A stretch of DNA of 64,000 nt, from assembly GCA_003640385.1 (NCBI GenBank), contig RCAB01000103.1:62001-126000 (forward strand). Direction: 5' to 3'. Position numbers and translations under genes: made by a program. How positions within the stretch are numbered: position 1 is the first letter of the stretch; each line of letters begins with the position of its first letter. Below, in pieces: positions 12,901-25,758 of this stretch. The notes beneath the pieces are model-generated. The model worked only from the letters and a program-made list of their open reading frames with translations, had not been told where the DNA came from and made no database searches. The DNA is from Setaria digitata. Taxonomy: Eukaryota > Nematoda > Chromadorea > Rhabditida > Setariidae.

Positions 12901-15900
12901 AATGAGATTTGTTTAGTTGCTCTTTATTTAGTGATTATGTTAGCAGAGTTTGCAGCATTAATAATGGTGACAGTAGTAGTACTTATTGCTGATAATAACA
13001 GTAATCACTTCCAGAAAAAGTTCTGGAAAAAGTTATTATTAGTGGCAGAGCTGAAAATGGTGATAAAAGTTAATGAAAGCGAAGAAGTGTTTCCGTTTTG
13101 AATATACATATTGCTGAAGAGGCCTTCAGTTGCCCAGTTGACCAGGCCCATCATCTTTTGTGAAAACAATTCATCCATTCAAAAAGAGACTGATTCCCTC
13201 AAGCCTCATTAAGCACGTAAGAACATAATGTTTTGTATTTTGTTGTTGCTTGTTTCCCCAAATGACAATGCTTTTTAATTTTATCGTCCTCTGCTTATAA
13301 CGGGGAAAAATTAAAGCATCACAGAGACAGATACTGAGACAAAATTCATCATTGTCTCTTAACACTTTCGCCTTTGCTAATCTCTTTCGTTATCCTCACT
13401 ATGACCTAAAACTGCGTACGTGTCTAGGCAATTATCAGTCTAATAAAAAGCTCTTGAGAAAAATAAATATGATCGGAGTGTTGGGCAAATGTGGAAATTC
13501 CTTTTCGAAAGAATAAAAATATTCTGATGAATTCGAAAACCTAGCTTCACGAAAGTAAAGATTCAAAATAGTTCATTCTATCATTTCAGTTTTATAAAGA
13601 AATGTCGGGAAGTTTGCTAGAAGATTTGGATGAAATGCAGATTTCGTTTCATATTAGAATCAATTGTTTTTTTTTTTTGTTTTATTTTTGAATGAATGGT
13701 CTCAATGACGTATTTCATCGTAAGGGGAAAAATGACCTTCATTATTTTCAGAACGGTTTCAAAGTATGAAGGCATGTTTACATTTTTTTATAGATCCACA
13801 TTTTCATTCCATCATTCGTTTCACAGAACCTCAAAGTCAAAGAAAAGACACTGAACATAAAGTCACCGAATGTACCAGTTGCGTAATTTTTAAATTTTTT
13901 TTGGAATGAAAAAAAAGTTATTCAGGACAAATCATTAATTTCTTCTAGCAATCGTTGAAGACGAAAAGTATCTATGAATAGCTTAATAAATATGGGAGAA
14001 TATATTCATTCAAAAACTTCGAAACTGTTTTGCTGAAGAAATAATATGTTCCCTCAACTGCCATTTTAACTGAAATTGATATCCACATAGTTTATTTTTC
14101 TTTGACTTAACGATAAATAAGCTCATCTCACTCTTTTTCCAATCCTTAAAATTTTGAGCCGAATAATCATAGTTCATCTTTTTAATAAAGTTTCTCTTGG
14201 TTAGAAACTTGTACAGTGGAAGAGTAAGTCTGAGAATTTAAAAGATCTAGAGTTAACTGTTTATCTTTAAATCCGAAGAATTCACTTGAGGTGGCAAAAT
14301 GAGAGTAAAGAAGAAAGCGGGCGGAAAGTTCCTTTGGAAAAATGAAATATAGATTTCAGCTGTTAAAGCTGTGTCATGTTAATGTGATGTTGTTATTAAG
14401 TTCGCTTGAACTTAAGCTTTCCAAGAATTTGTAGTATACTGTACTTCTATTCTGACCAGACTGTAAAGACACCAGCATGACGATGATTCAGTTGCAACAT
14501 AAAGCTCCTTCTTCCAACAGTTTAGAGTGAATTACAAATAATTTTTAATTTATAATTTTCATCTTTAATCACCTAATTACATTCATGAAAAAGTTGAATT
14601 AATAATTTCAAAAACAGAACGATAATTTATGTGGCAACAAGCATGCTTTATTTAACAGCAGCCTTGCTTTCACTAGCGCAGCTTTACATCATATCAATCC
14701 AAAGATTTTTTGAAGCTTGAATTTTGCTCTAATTTACTTCACATTTTGAAGATTTAAAAATTGTAGAAGTGGTGTTGAATTAGTGTAATGATAAGAAATG
14801 GAACGTAGTGGCTCTTTATCTTATCATACTTATCTCAATTATGGAAACCATGATTTGAGTATTGCCAATTACAGGACCAACAATTTGGTTCATTGTACAA
14901 GCAACAACGTCTCTAACAATTGTTGCCACAGCACCTAGTTATTTTGATTTCAGGTATTTATATTTTGTTTAGTTCACTATGAGATGAATTGATTTATTTA
15001 GCTTTCTTGTTAATCCAGTTCTTCTCATTTCATTATCATATAAAAAAAATTTAATGATTGGGAATTCAAAAGAAGGGGTCTCTTAATTATGCTATGGTTT
15101 ATATTTAATATTTTCAGAATTTCGTACCTCAAAAATTTTCAGTTCCTCTGGAAAGTACTGCTACAGTTGTATGTCAGAAGCATTCAAAAAACACTGGTCA
15201 TTTCTTAACCAGGTAGTTTTGAATTTTAACGTTGCTTATAATCAGTTTTAATAACCTTTTCATAGAATTTTTTTCAGTAAATTTACGAGACCTTATTCTT
15301 TTTTGAAAAGTTTCCTACTTCTTTCAGAAAGAAAAAAAAATGGACAACTTTGCAATTCGGGATCTTTCTCTACCCTTTTTATAGATTTGTTTTTAGGTTT
15401 TGAAATGAAATTATTTTTACATAATATTACTCAATTTTCTTCAGATTCTCTAAAACTTTTTACTTAAGCATCCTTAAAAACGGAGGAAAATATTTTAAAC
15501 GGCTAATTTAATACAATTAAGCCAACAAATATTTATGTATAGAAGCAATGCCGCGACTTTTCGATCTCAAATTACATTATCAGTAGCACCGTTAAATACT
15601 CTGATTGTGCATACGTGTTTTTAAATTTCAGCATAATTTAAAGAAAGTAGACTTATCGGATATCATATGCTTTCAAGTAGTAATTTAAAGGGACATTATT
15701 TGAAATGAGCGAAATTCGCTGAATCTTTGAATTTGAATGAGACATGACTAGAAATTTGAAAAATTCTATAAATAGACACAAAATCGCATCAGTTTAATTT
15801 GTTTTCATAATTTTCAAATTTATAGAGTCAAGAGCACGCTGCTTCTTGATCTCAAATTACATTATCAGTAACTTTCTTAACATTTAAATCAGCTAATCTT

Positions 15901-18900
15901 GTCGAGTTAGAAGGTGTTGGAATGGTATTTCTGAATTAATCTAAGGTTAAGAATGAAAAAAAAAAGGAAGAATGCTCAAGAAATTCTGACATTCTTTAGC
16001 AGTGTTCGATAAGTGTGGGTGTGGTAGTTATCCGCGGCTGGAGAAACTTTGCATATGGGATGAGTTGGTGAGTTGTGGATTTGTTGAGGTAAAAGATGAT
16101 GAGTTGATTTTAAATTATATGTTCGTCAGCTTCATGCTCTCCTAAAATATTTCGCGAAGGGTTTTCAGTGAGCAAAGGCGAATTTGGGCCAAGATTTTAA
16201 TCAATTCATAAAATGAGTAAATGGACAGAAAGAATTGGCTTCTTCAGTCGAGCAATGATGTACTTTCGGCACCCACTCAAAATATATAACGTGTCGTGGT
16301 GTTCCGAGAACCTAAATCAATTTAAGCTCCATACTAACTTCGCTGAATTCCATTGTCCCATTTTGTTCATGTAGAATTCATTTCTCTGTATACTTAAATC
16401 TAAAAAAAATTAAAAAGTTGACTTTTAAAGAGGAAATTTAATTTTCGGGTTTTTTTTTTTTTTGTGGAACTTTGAAACTCCATCTTCGCCATTTTGAAAA
16501 ACTGGTGGAAAAAGCACTTTTACTTAACTCATATGAAGAAGATTACTTCATGCGATAAATAAGATTTCGATCGTCATATTGCTTAAGAAATCAAATTGTA
16601 CTGAACAAACGTTTCTGATCGTGTGGTTAGAAATAGGAAAAGGCTACCCATCAGGTCTTCATACGTATGCAAAATTTTCTTTTTGTACAGTTGATGCAAG
16701 AACATAATAAGTTTTTTTGCGGCTGTGTAAATATTTTTACGTTTTCATATTTTTGATAGGAATCTAAGGAATTCATTCCAGGCAAACTGCAAAGTTAAAG
16801 GAGAAATTGAAAACTGCAACAAGAACGATGAATGAATGCTTGAAGGAATTAGAAAACCTTAAAAAGGCATTTTCTTTTTTACTGCATATAAATTGCGCCG
16901 AAAGTAAAAAAATAATGCTATCTACTGCTGAAAGTAACTGGATCTACCGCATTACTAACGAAAATTAGATAATTTCATAAAATTAGCCAAACATAATTTT
17001 CTATAACCTCTTCGTCAGTTTCTGCTTGTTATGCTTTTCGCTCAATATTTTCCCAAGCGTTCACAGAGAGGTAGGACCCTATCTAGATTTTCTTTTTAAA
17101 TTTAGAAAAAGTTTTTTTCAAGTTCCTGTTCTCAAAATTATTAATAGCAAAGTTGCAATTATTAGTCCTATTGCTGTTACATTTTCCTCTAACTAATGAT
17201 TTACTTTAATTAGTTCCATTTCTCTTCTTTATTCAGTTAGTTATCCTATTATTTTATTTGCGCTCCTTTGAAAAGTAAAAAAAAAAAAAAAAAAAAACCA
17301 TTTGAGAGGAAATGCACAAAATATGAGGTCATCTCAGAACATGTCCCTTTTGTGAATTAGTAGTTTACAGCATCACTGAAATCAAAATCACTGCAGCAAT
17401 GACATTCTTACCTTCAACTATCCGATTATCATTTTATCACAGCATTTACCATAAATCACCTCTGTACCATACTTTGATTTGCACTGCCTTATTAGCTTCA
17501 CAGCTATTATTTGTTCCATATATGTGCACTTTTGAGACGAAGTGTTTAGCATTAAACAAATCAGTTCAAAAGCCTTTCATTCTCTCCCCTTTACTTTTAT
17601 CACAGAACGTGTAATAATCTTACGAATAAATGAACGGCTGGCAACATTTGGTCATTATTTTTGAATTCCCTCGAATTTCTTTTTCAGAGATTTAAAATTC
17701 TGCGCAAGTTTGACTGAAGAGATAAAAGATGGATAAGGCCCCATCTAGGTTCTAGAAGGTTATACAAACAGGTGTCAAGTTTCATTTTTTTTCCAGCAAT
17801 CCCTAAAATATCTTAAGCAGTACAATAGAGCCAAGAAATAGAATGAACTGTAATCTAAATTGCATAGAACAATATGGCTCGATATTTTACAAATTTTTGT
17901 TACTAAAAAAAATGCTTTCTGGTTATCTAGATAAGAGACTTGGACAAAAGAGAAGAAGAGAAATTGCATAATCCCGGGATATAAATGAAGTAGTTTTCAA
18001 GAATTATACGAAAATTACTCTGAAAGTGGAAGGTGCAACTTTACTGATAATTGTAGTATTAAGTAGCTAAACTTCGAAGTTATTATTGTAAATTTACTTA
18101 TGAGCACAAGAAATTATGTCAAGTAATTTCTACTGCTTTGTCTGATGGGAATAACGTTAACAGTTTTTTTTGGAATAATCAAATATTTAGGAGTTATTGC
18201 TCTTCGGTACAAGAACAGAAATGTTTAAAATCTATAAATTGCATTTTTCTCTGTATTCCGGGCAGTGCCTATCAACAACTGTTTTCGTAATGTTTGTCAA
18301 ACAGATATAATATTTAGAGTCAAAATTAAAAGTTTTAATCATTATTGATTACTGCAATAATTTGTTTAACAATTTCTTGCTAAATGATTTATTGTTTTGT
18401 ACACATAAAATTTTTATGTTCCTGATGATTTATATTGGCGTTTTGAATGATAAAAAGGAAAACTGAGAGACTAAAACAAGTTTTGAAGATTCATCGCTTT
18501 GGTTTGGAAAATATGACAGAACTCGTCAGTTGAAGATTTGTGAGGTGATAACTTTATTTAGTTTCAGTGTGCGCCAAATAGCTAAAATACATGTTAGAGC
18601 AAGTTTTTTGACATATGACGCTTCAAACTACCACTTAGTTTAAATTTAGCGTTTTTTTTTTTTTTTTTTTTTTTTATAAGACCAATTAAAAAGTAGTGAT
18701 TTTAATAAGCATCAAATTTATTTGAAATTTACTAGACATTTTCCTCTGTGCAGAGATGGTAAACGTTTGATAAATACCGAAAGTCAGCATCACTTATGTC
18801 AGGGCCAAAATAGAAAAACAGAAAGCTGTCTTTCTCATGTGTCACCTTATGACCGGACAATCTAAATTCCGGTTGTATTGAAGAATTGCAAACTTCTTGT

Positions 18901-18969
18901 TGTGTAGTGATTGAATATTGTGGCTAAAAAATCCTTGCTTGTGCAAAACAAATAAATTTTAATATTAAG
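9999..18969. other. Long AT-rich gene desert upstream of the Ly-6-like exons
   Basis: About 9 kb with no exon I can support on either strand. The 10240-11700 part is richer in GC and pyrimidines and may hold promoters or 5' exons. A minus-strand acceptor-like TTTTCAG at about 10051-10057 lies some 50 bases upstream of the SERAC1 ATG and is a candidate trans-splice or 5' UTR splice site. Homopolymers include A-runs at 17277-17297 and T-runs at 18652-18675. A 23-base direct repeat occurs at 15563 and 15848. The missing 5' exon(s) of the Ly-6-like gene (signal peptide) should lie here. Confidence 0.5.
15563..15870. repeat. Pair of 23-base direct repeats
   Basis: The same 23 bases (gatctcaaattacattatca followed by gta) occur at 15563-15585 and 15848-15870, 285 bases apart, with no extended similarity between them that I can see. 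This may be the remnant of a local duplication or mobile repeat. Confidence 0.6.
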
Positions 18970-19969
18970 ATCTACTTCATGCCGATGAATTTTACGGATT
19001 ACTGCTATGACATGCCGCCTAAGGTGCATATAGGTGTCACTGCATGCAGTCATTCCCTTTGTGTTACTGTCATCGAGCCTCGTATTTTAGCAGGTTTGAT
19101 GATTTTTCTCTGCTGCTTAACCTTGTAAATTTCGGAACATTCCTTTAAAATTCATTTAAAAATAATATAGCCATCAGCTGCAACTGTATTTTCTTATAAT
19201 TTAAAAGTTTCATAGAGTTTTAGGACATCATATTGGAAGCAACGTTATCCGCGGTTGCTTTTCCTCCGTGTTTAAATATGGCCCTACACCATCTACCGAT
19301 GGCCTTTCTGTTTCAGGTAATTTTTTCGAAGTTAAAGCTTAAGTAGTTAAAGCCTCTTAGGTACGGAGAAGTGAAAAATTCAAGCAAACCATTGAATTAC
19401 TTGGAAAATATCACCTGATTTATAATTCTTGAACTTCTGGATTTCTTAAGTAGAAATTATTCAACCACGAATGAAAGGCTACTACATCTGTTTATTCGTG
19501 GATAAACAATCTTTACTTGGGAAGTCCAAAATCTAAATTTCGGAAATGCCATAGTACTTGATTTGTTTAATCACTTGCATTGTGAAATTTCACATATTTG
19601 GAGTCCGTCTAATTTTGGCTATAGCAAAAAGCATCCTATCCTTTTATTGCCTTCTGTCAGGATGAATTCATAAATCGATGTACTTTACTAAATTTGAAAT
19701 AGAAAAAAGATTACTTCCTTTTATCACTTCTGATCCTATTTCCGTTTGTTGCAGATGCTTCATGTACCAGAATGCCAGCTTATAAATTACTGCCACCGCA
19801 TTTAGCAAAGCGTGCTTCAAATCGGACTGTTGAATTATGTTGGTGTACTGGTCAATTATGCAATGACTATCCATCGGCAGAATCAGGATTCCGCAAAAAA
19901 TTATCCTTCTTTCTGTCCGTCTATATTTTACCACTTGTTGTGCTTTTGTACTGGGAATTGTTAACATGA
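18970..19969 (+). CDS. Ly-6/uPAR-like GPI-anchored protein (ODR-2/HOT-like), 3' exons
   Basis: Three phase-matched exons: 18970-19081, 19224-19316, 19755-19969, with the stop at 19967-19969. The encoded Cys pattern (YCYDMPP...[16 protein letters not shown]...IRGCFSSV...ASCTRMP...[13 protein letters not shown]) is that of a three-finger Ly-6/uPAR domain ending in the diagnostic CC-x-CxxxxCN-like tail. It is followed by a hydrophobic C-terminus ([18 protein letters not shown]) typical of a GPI-attachment signal. An R-S-N-R-T segment before VELC holds a possible N-glycosylation site (NRT). In C. elegans such proteins (ODR-2 family) act on neurons; that role here is inference. The first exon(s) with the signal peptide are not found; the acceptor at 18969 (ATTAAG) is poor, so the 5' border is provisional. 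Confidence in the fold is higher than in the family name. Confidence 0.72.
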
Positions 19970-20803
19970 CAACCTCTTTACTGACAGTGGTGAATGAATG
20001 GATTTATTGAGTAAACTGAAATGATAGATAATTTGTTTCAAAAAATCATGGTAAAGCAGTTAATCAGACGAAATAATTCGACACGAACGGCTTTTTCTCG
20101 GTTTCATTCTTTGTTCGAAATTTTTAGAGCTTTCACTGCTTATACATTGCTTTATATGTTGTGTTTTCAAAAGAAAAGACAACCCGTATTGCTTGGATAA
20201 TGTCTCCTATACCTTATATTCGTTCTTCCCGTACTTCATTTTCTTCATGGATTCTTGTTCGAGTCAGGAATTAAATGTCTTTTTCTTGACATACGTGTCA
20301 TTTTTATTCCTTAGTCAAAGAAGGTTTTCAAAACACTGAACCAGACTTACGACGAATGAAAACAAATGATCTAGACGAAATTCTCGATGTGCGATGTCAC
20401 TGATTGTTATTTAGAACATGTACGCTAGCATATTTATTATTTTTTTCCCCATTGTAGTTGCTATTAAAAAAGAAATCTCTAAATAATATAAGTACTTAGA
20501 AATTAGAGCTATCACTCTTTATTTATTCTGCAAAAAAAAAAAATACGATGCCTTCATACCATTACAAAATAAATGTGTTTGAAACAGTTTGTAATTTTTG
20601 TGTAGCATTCTTCAGACAACACTTTAAATTCGAGCACTTATATTTTGAATAAACACGTAAAGCAAGACTGTTTCATATATGGCAGGAGGTAGTATTTAGT
20701 GATATTCTGAAGTGTAGGATCAATTGCGAAAATTCAACTGTTGATTCAGCAAAAAAAAAAAAGGAAAAATTGAGATGCGAAGAACAGGAAACTTCTGTTG
20801 ATA

Positions 20804-21077
20804 AACCTATAGCCACTCTAAGTGTTATGAAAGCCGCAATTCAAAATTTTCTTTCAGGCTACAGAAAATACCCACATAGCCGACATTTCAGTCGTTCAAT
20901 AAACCGGAATATTTGATGAAAATACTTAAAAGTGCCGAAGTAGNAACCTATAGCCACTCTAAGTGTTATGAAAGCCGCAATTCAAAATTTTCTTTCAGGC
21001 TACATCCACATAGCCGACATTTCAGTCGTTCAATAAACCGGAATATTTGATGAAAATACTTAAAAGTGCCGAAGTAG
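20804..21077. repeat. Tandem duplication flanking a single N
   Basis: The block 20804-20943 (140 bases) is repeated at 20945-21077 (133 bases), the copies being separated only by an N at 20944. They are identical to my reading except for one short replaced patch in copy 1 (gaaaataccc where copy 2 has tcc) that accounts for the seven-base length difference. Identical sequence on both sides of an N is the usual sign of two contig ends that overlap but were scaffolded instead of merged, so the true locus probably has one copy, possibly with two alleles. Confidence 0.85.
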
Positions 21078-23009
21078 ATCGATTTGAAGTTTTGCGGAAA
21101 ATTGAGAGCAATAATCATTTCAATTTGATATTTTGATCATCAAACACACATCTGCACCCAAACTTAACTGCATTGGAATAATTTGAAAACATAATTAGGA
21201 AACCAGATACATAAACACTTGACAGTTTCAAATTACGCATATTTTATAAGCTGTGAAAAAGGATATCAATTATTACTAAATAGGAAACAATAAACTTATG
21301 TATTCAGCGAAGCAGGATATCACTCTCCTCTTCTAATGCGGAGTTTTTATTTTTCTGCAAAATCACAATATTTCTCTAGGACGTTATGCACGATAATAAT
21401 TATAAAAGTGAACTAATATTGAATAAAACGACAATATAGAGAGAAAATCCAATATTCCAGCTTTTTATTCGAATTTGGATTTTTATCGATGCGAATATAA
21501 ATACCGAATTTCAATTCTTACGGTATTTTGTTCAAGAATTTCCAGTATGGACCTTCATGAAACATCTTACAAATGAACAGCATGGATAACTGTTCTGGAA
21601 ACACTACAGATCGGAAAAGCAAAACCGAAGAAATGTTGGTAAAAAAATAAGAACTGCAGAAGTAGATGAAATCCTGAAACTAAGAATTAGAACTGACTTT
21701 AATTTATTTTGCTTTATTTAAACTGAGTCGCTTCAATCGCTAGAAAGTTTTTTTTTTGGCGGTAATTAATGATTGCTTCGTAAAATGTGTGTGCGTAAAA
21801 ATGTACCTTTCGTAAAGCATCTAGAAAATATGAAAGTAGAGATTAAGTAAGATAATATTGGTAGAAGAAATCAGGAACACACTGAATACACTTTACAATT
21901 GTTTTAAGTGTGCAAGATTACCTGGAATGGATTTTTGGAAATGGTTTCCAACTAAAAATATAAACCTGATTCCTTCCAAAATAATCGAACTTCAGTGCTG
22001 GTGCAAATGAATTACATTGTACATCAGAAGAAATGATAGGGTTTTTCGGAAAAGATACTTGATCAGTTTCTATATTTTATTTTGTAAAAGTTACAGGAAT
22101 GCAACAAAAATATGAAAACTCAAAAAATAATTATTAAGTCAACGTTTAGTGTATCAATACAATATGAGAACGAAGAACATAATACTGAAACAAAATAGAC
22201 TTAATTTACTATCATCAGTTCGAAATTTGACAGCTTATTTATTTTTTCTAAACTACAAGCATTTTAGTATAAAGAAATCATTTTTCATCTGATAGTTTTA
22301 GTTTTATGCATTATCTTACGACAGAAATTCAAACAGATGTTTTAATCTGTGTAGGTTCCAGCACAAATTTCTAAAAAAAAGGACAACAAAAATGATTTGT
22401 TTCAAATGACAGTACGCAAAAGTGATTTCTCTCATTATCCCTGTAAATGAACAATTGTAATACTAAAACAGTGATTTCAAAATCCCTCTGAACCTATAAT
22501 ATCATCATAAGAAAATGCAAAAATTAAGCGAGAAAATGTCATCAGTAAGTAATACTTTTCTTTTATCGTTATATTTAGTTTTTTGTTCTACGCTATATAA
22601 TTTCCTTTCCATCTAATTAGAAACCTCCCTTTTCTTTCCTCACCATATTCTAATGGCATGATTTCAAAACCTGCAATGCAATGGATCGTGTCAAAGTATT
22701 TACGATTATCAATCGAGGACAAAACAGTTGTTATTTCTTTTGTTTATTCGAATTGTAATCGTAATCTTCACAGTAGTTGTGACTATTACTATTGTAATTT
22801 TTAGCTTATCACTGTCAATACACTGTGGAAGAATACACAGCTGAACAATGAAATATTAAATTTCATTCGGTTTATAAGAAAACTTTGCTGGCATCTTCGT
22901 TGCTCATAAATTATTTTAAAATATAGCAAAAGTTTCAGAATACAATCCAGTTTCGCACTACTCCTCAGTTTCATTCCTCTTACTGTATCAATCTTGTGAA
23001 ACGACCACG

Positions 23010-23036
23010 AAAAAAAAAAAAAAAAAAAAAAAAAAA
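23010..23036. repeat. Poly(A) homopolymer, 27 bases
   Basis: Uninterrupted A-run between intergenic sequences. It has no adjacent target-site duplication or element body that I can recognise, so it is not called a retroposon tail. Confidence 0.9.
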
Positions 23037-23940
23037 GAATCAAAAGTCCGCTAATGGAAGAAATCAAAGAAGCTCTTACCGAAAGGTCACTAATTGATAA
23101 AGGTGTGAAAAATTGCTGGACAATTATATGAAAGTAATCGCACATTTCATAATAGGTCGAAAATGGAGTTCAAATTTTGTTTGGAAAAAATCGAATGGAA
23201 GAAAACAACTCTAACGTTTAAACTTTTTGGATAAATGCATCACTGGAACTTTATGCGTAACGCTCTGGCTGCCATCTAATCATTCCAATTATATATATAC
23301 TTAGATTTCATTATTCAAGTTTCTTCAGCAAATGTTTGAAAAAAAGGATTGCGGGATTCTAGAGAAATTCAAAGACCTAAAATCTCCATATCGTCCAGAT
23401 TTGAAGCTTATTTGGAAAGAAGAGGTTCATCTGCAAATTCTGAGCCTTCATTAGAATTGTTTCAAAGGCCGAGTCTACTAACAACAAGAAATGGTAAATA
23501 TAAATTTTTTTTTTTTTCTGGAGAGAAAAAGTCATCTTTTCCAAATTTTTCTACTAAACAACAAAAAAAAAATTTAACATTAGAAATCATTTAATAATTT
23601 TATGGAAAAAAATCACAACGATCTACGGCTCGTACTTGATCTATAAGTAATCGTTCTTCTTCTGTTTGAAGTTTTCTTGTTTAAATTCCTTTGTGTAAAG
23701 TATATTTAAATAGATTAGAATTACAGTTATACAAACAACATTTACACCATCAGACTGACAAACAGAGATAACATGATTGCCAATTCTTGTGATATCATCA
23801 GCAAATTAAATATATAGCTTCACACAAGATGCGGTGAATATTCGAAGATTATAATTTTTCTACATTAATTTAAAACAAATCAGATATTAAAGTGAATCCT
23901 ATGTATCAATTAAAAACAACTACAATTTCGGAAGCAAAAA

Positions 23941-25758
23941 TCATCGGCGCTTACTGAAATTGAGAATTTGATTTCGAGAACGCTGATATCTTTCATAGCG
24001 TATATCGTTTGGGTGATATGGTCCCATACGGAACTCTCCATTCCATTTTAATATAGTTCGAGTGTACCTAAAGTTGCTTGATCCTTTATACTTCCATCAC
24101 CCAAAAAGTTTGGTGGTGAAAAACATCTGGTCGAGAATTTCGTACAACTCCTTATTTAGCTAATATCTAGCTCATTCCACACAACTCTCCAAGTTTTCTT
24201 CCCTCATTTTAAACTTTCTTTTCAAAAGACTGTTTAGAATAAAATCACTCCAATGATTCCTATAAACGATAAAAGTCCCTTCATACTACAAACTGAGTTC
24301 AAAAACTTTAAAAGTTTTTATCTAAACCATATGTTCCTAATTTGCAACACCTACCAATCAGGCCATTCATGCGGTGCGTAGCGTCCAACCGTACCGGTCA
24401 TAATCTTTGTCCTCAGATGGGGCCTTGCATACTGCTTCAATGATTCATCGTAAACGTACGTCTGTCGTCTTGGGCGGAATACTGCAGTAGATGCTGCATT
24501 GCTGAAGCACACACTGCCTGGAAAATACAGATTTCGAGATTAATAACAAGGATAACGTACGTCTTCCATTAATGACTGCCTGGAACAAGTTTCAGCAAGA
24601 TTTAAATAAAATTCGAAACTAGAAAATCAGCAAGACCAGTTTCTGTTTGTCGGTAGAGAAATAAACAAGGACTGTAATACCCCTTCACTGACGTGGCTAC
24701 GTGTGCTCCATATAGACATGCGGCGTGTTCCAATCCATTTATGATTGTGCATGTGATGTTGGTGTATGTGCTTGTGGGTACGAGTGTATCTGTGACAACT
24801 GTGGTGATCTGATGGAAGATTTTCAAGTGATAAATATTCTTGGAACATATTGAATGAAAAGTCAAGTGCCATTGTTTTCATTATTTGGGACGGTGGTTTG
24901 TGTCATCGTTCACTAGTGAAAGGAATTCAAATATTTTGTCATTGACAAATACATTTAATATTAAAATTTTTAACTGCATCGAAAACTGAAAAAAAATTTC
25001 ACATTTCTCTGACCAGTTATTATTCACGATTTATGATTCAAGGATTCATAAAATTAAAAATGTCACCGAGAGTATTTCAATGCTGCGAACAAGCTTTGAC
25101 GACAAGAAGCAAAAATCGTAAACTCTGTCAATCTAGAGAATAAGGACTTCGAATTTTAAAGAAAAGTCTTTGGAGAAATATAGAACTGCCTTGAAATTGT
25201 TTAGAAAGCATGCGAAAATCCAATTAGAGGGAACGAAATTCGAAAGTAGTTTCATAAATTTCAATGAATAAATCGGCTTTAATATGCTGCAAAGGATGTA
25301 TATTGCTATATCAGTAGTTTTATGATAGAACTCTAATAATTCTGGAGAAAAGATGAAAAAAAAAAAGAAACAAAAGAAAATGACTTTGTCATTACGGAAA
25401 ATTATATTTGTTCATGAAAATCCATGGAATTCCTTTCCAATTAAATAGGGGTTTGCAGAAGAACAGACATCGTCGACTCATCAAGTAAACATTGAAACAA
25501 AAGTTCCAGAAAGAAGCTATTATTCAAAATATCATAAGTGTGCATTCGAGAATTACTGACTTCTTTAATTATTTGAAATGGTGACATTTTTCAACACCGC
25601 TTCATATTTGAAAGGCAGTCATTACTTCAAAAGACCGAAAAATTTAGAAACACTTGTCCTGTGAAAAATGTCACGATTTGGTTCCACATTTTACGAAAGG
25701 AGGAAGACTCACCTAAAATTAAAAGCAACAGAGTGATGTGCAATCGGTTCATAGACAT
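23941..25758 (-). CDS. Small secreted protein of unknown function, 3 exons
   Basis: Exons on the minus strand: 25713-25758, 24355-24517, 23941-24067; phases agree and give 111 aa. The first exon encodes a clear signal peptide (MSMNRLHITLLLLILG, then SVCFSNAA across the junction). The mature part has no Cys after the signal region, is rich in Arg, Tyr, Trp and Pro, and carries segments such as PRRQTYVYDESLKQYARPHL, YAPHEWPDW and FRMGPYHPNDIRYERYQ, ending in a basic KRR. I do not recognise the family. The dibasic RR near the start of the mature part and KRR at the end would permit prohormone-type processing, but no amidation glycine follows them. Intron 1 is about 1.2 kb. The sequence TTCA-GTAAGC near the 3' end is also a good donor, so an alternative C-terminus is possible. 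Confidence 0.72.

Larger units (their letters stand above)
19970..23940. other. Intergenic AT-rich region
   Basis: No exon is recognised on either strand. The region holds the probable 3' UTR of the Ly-6-like gene, the duplicated block around N20944, and a 27-base A-run at 23010-23036. Short open frames (for example minus strand 22801-23145, which includes the poly-A run read as poly-Phe) look like chance. Confidence 0.5.

Noticed and set aside
23010..23036. Poly(A) tail of a retroposed copy
   Set aside because: No element body, target duplication or coding relic is recognisable beside the A-run.
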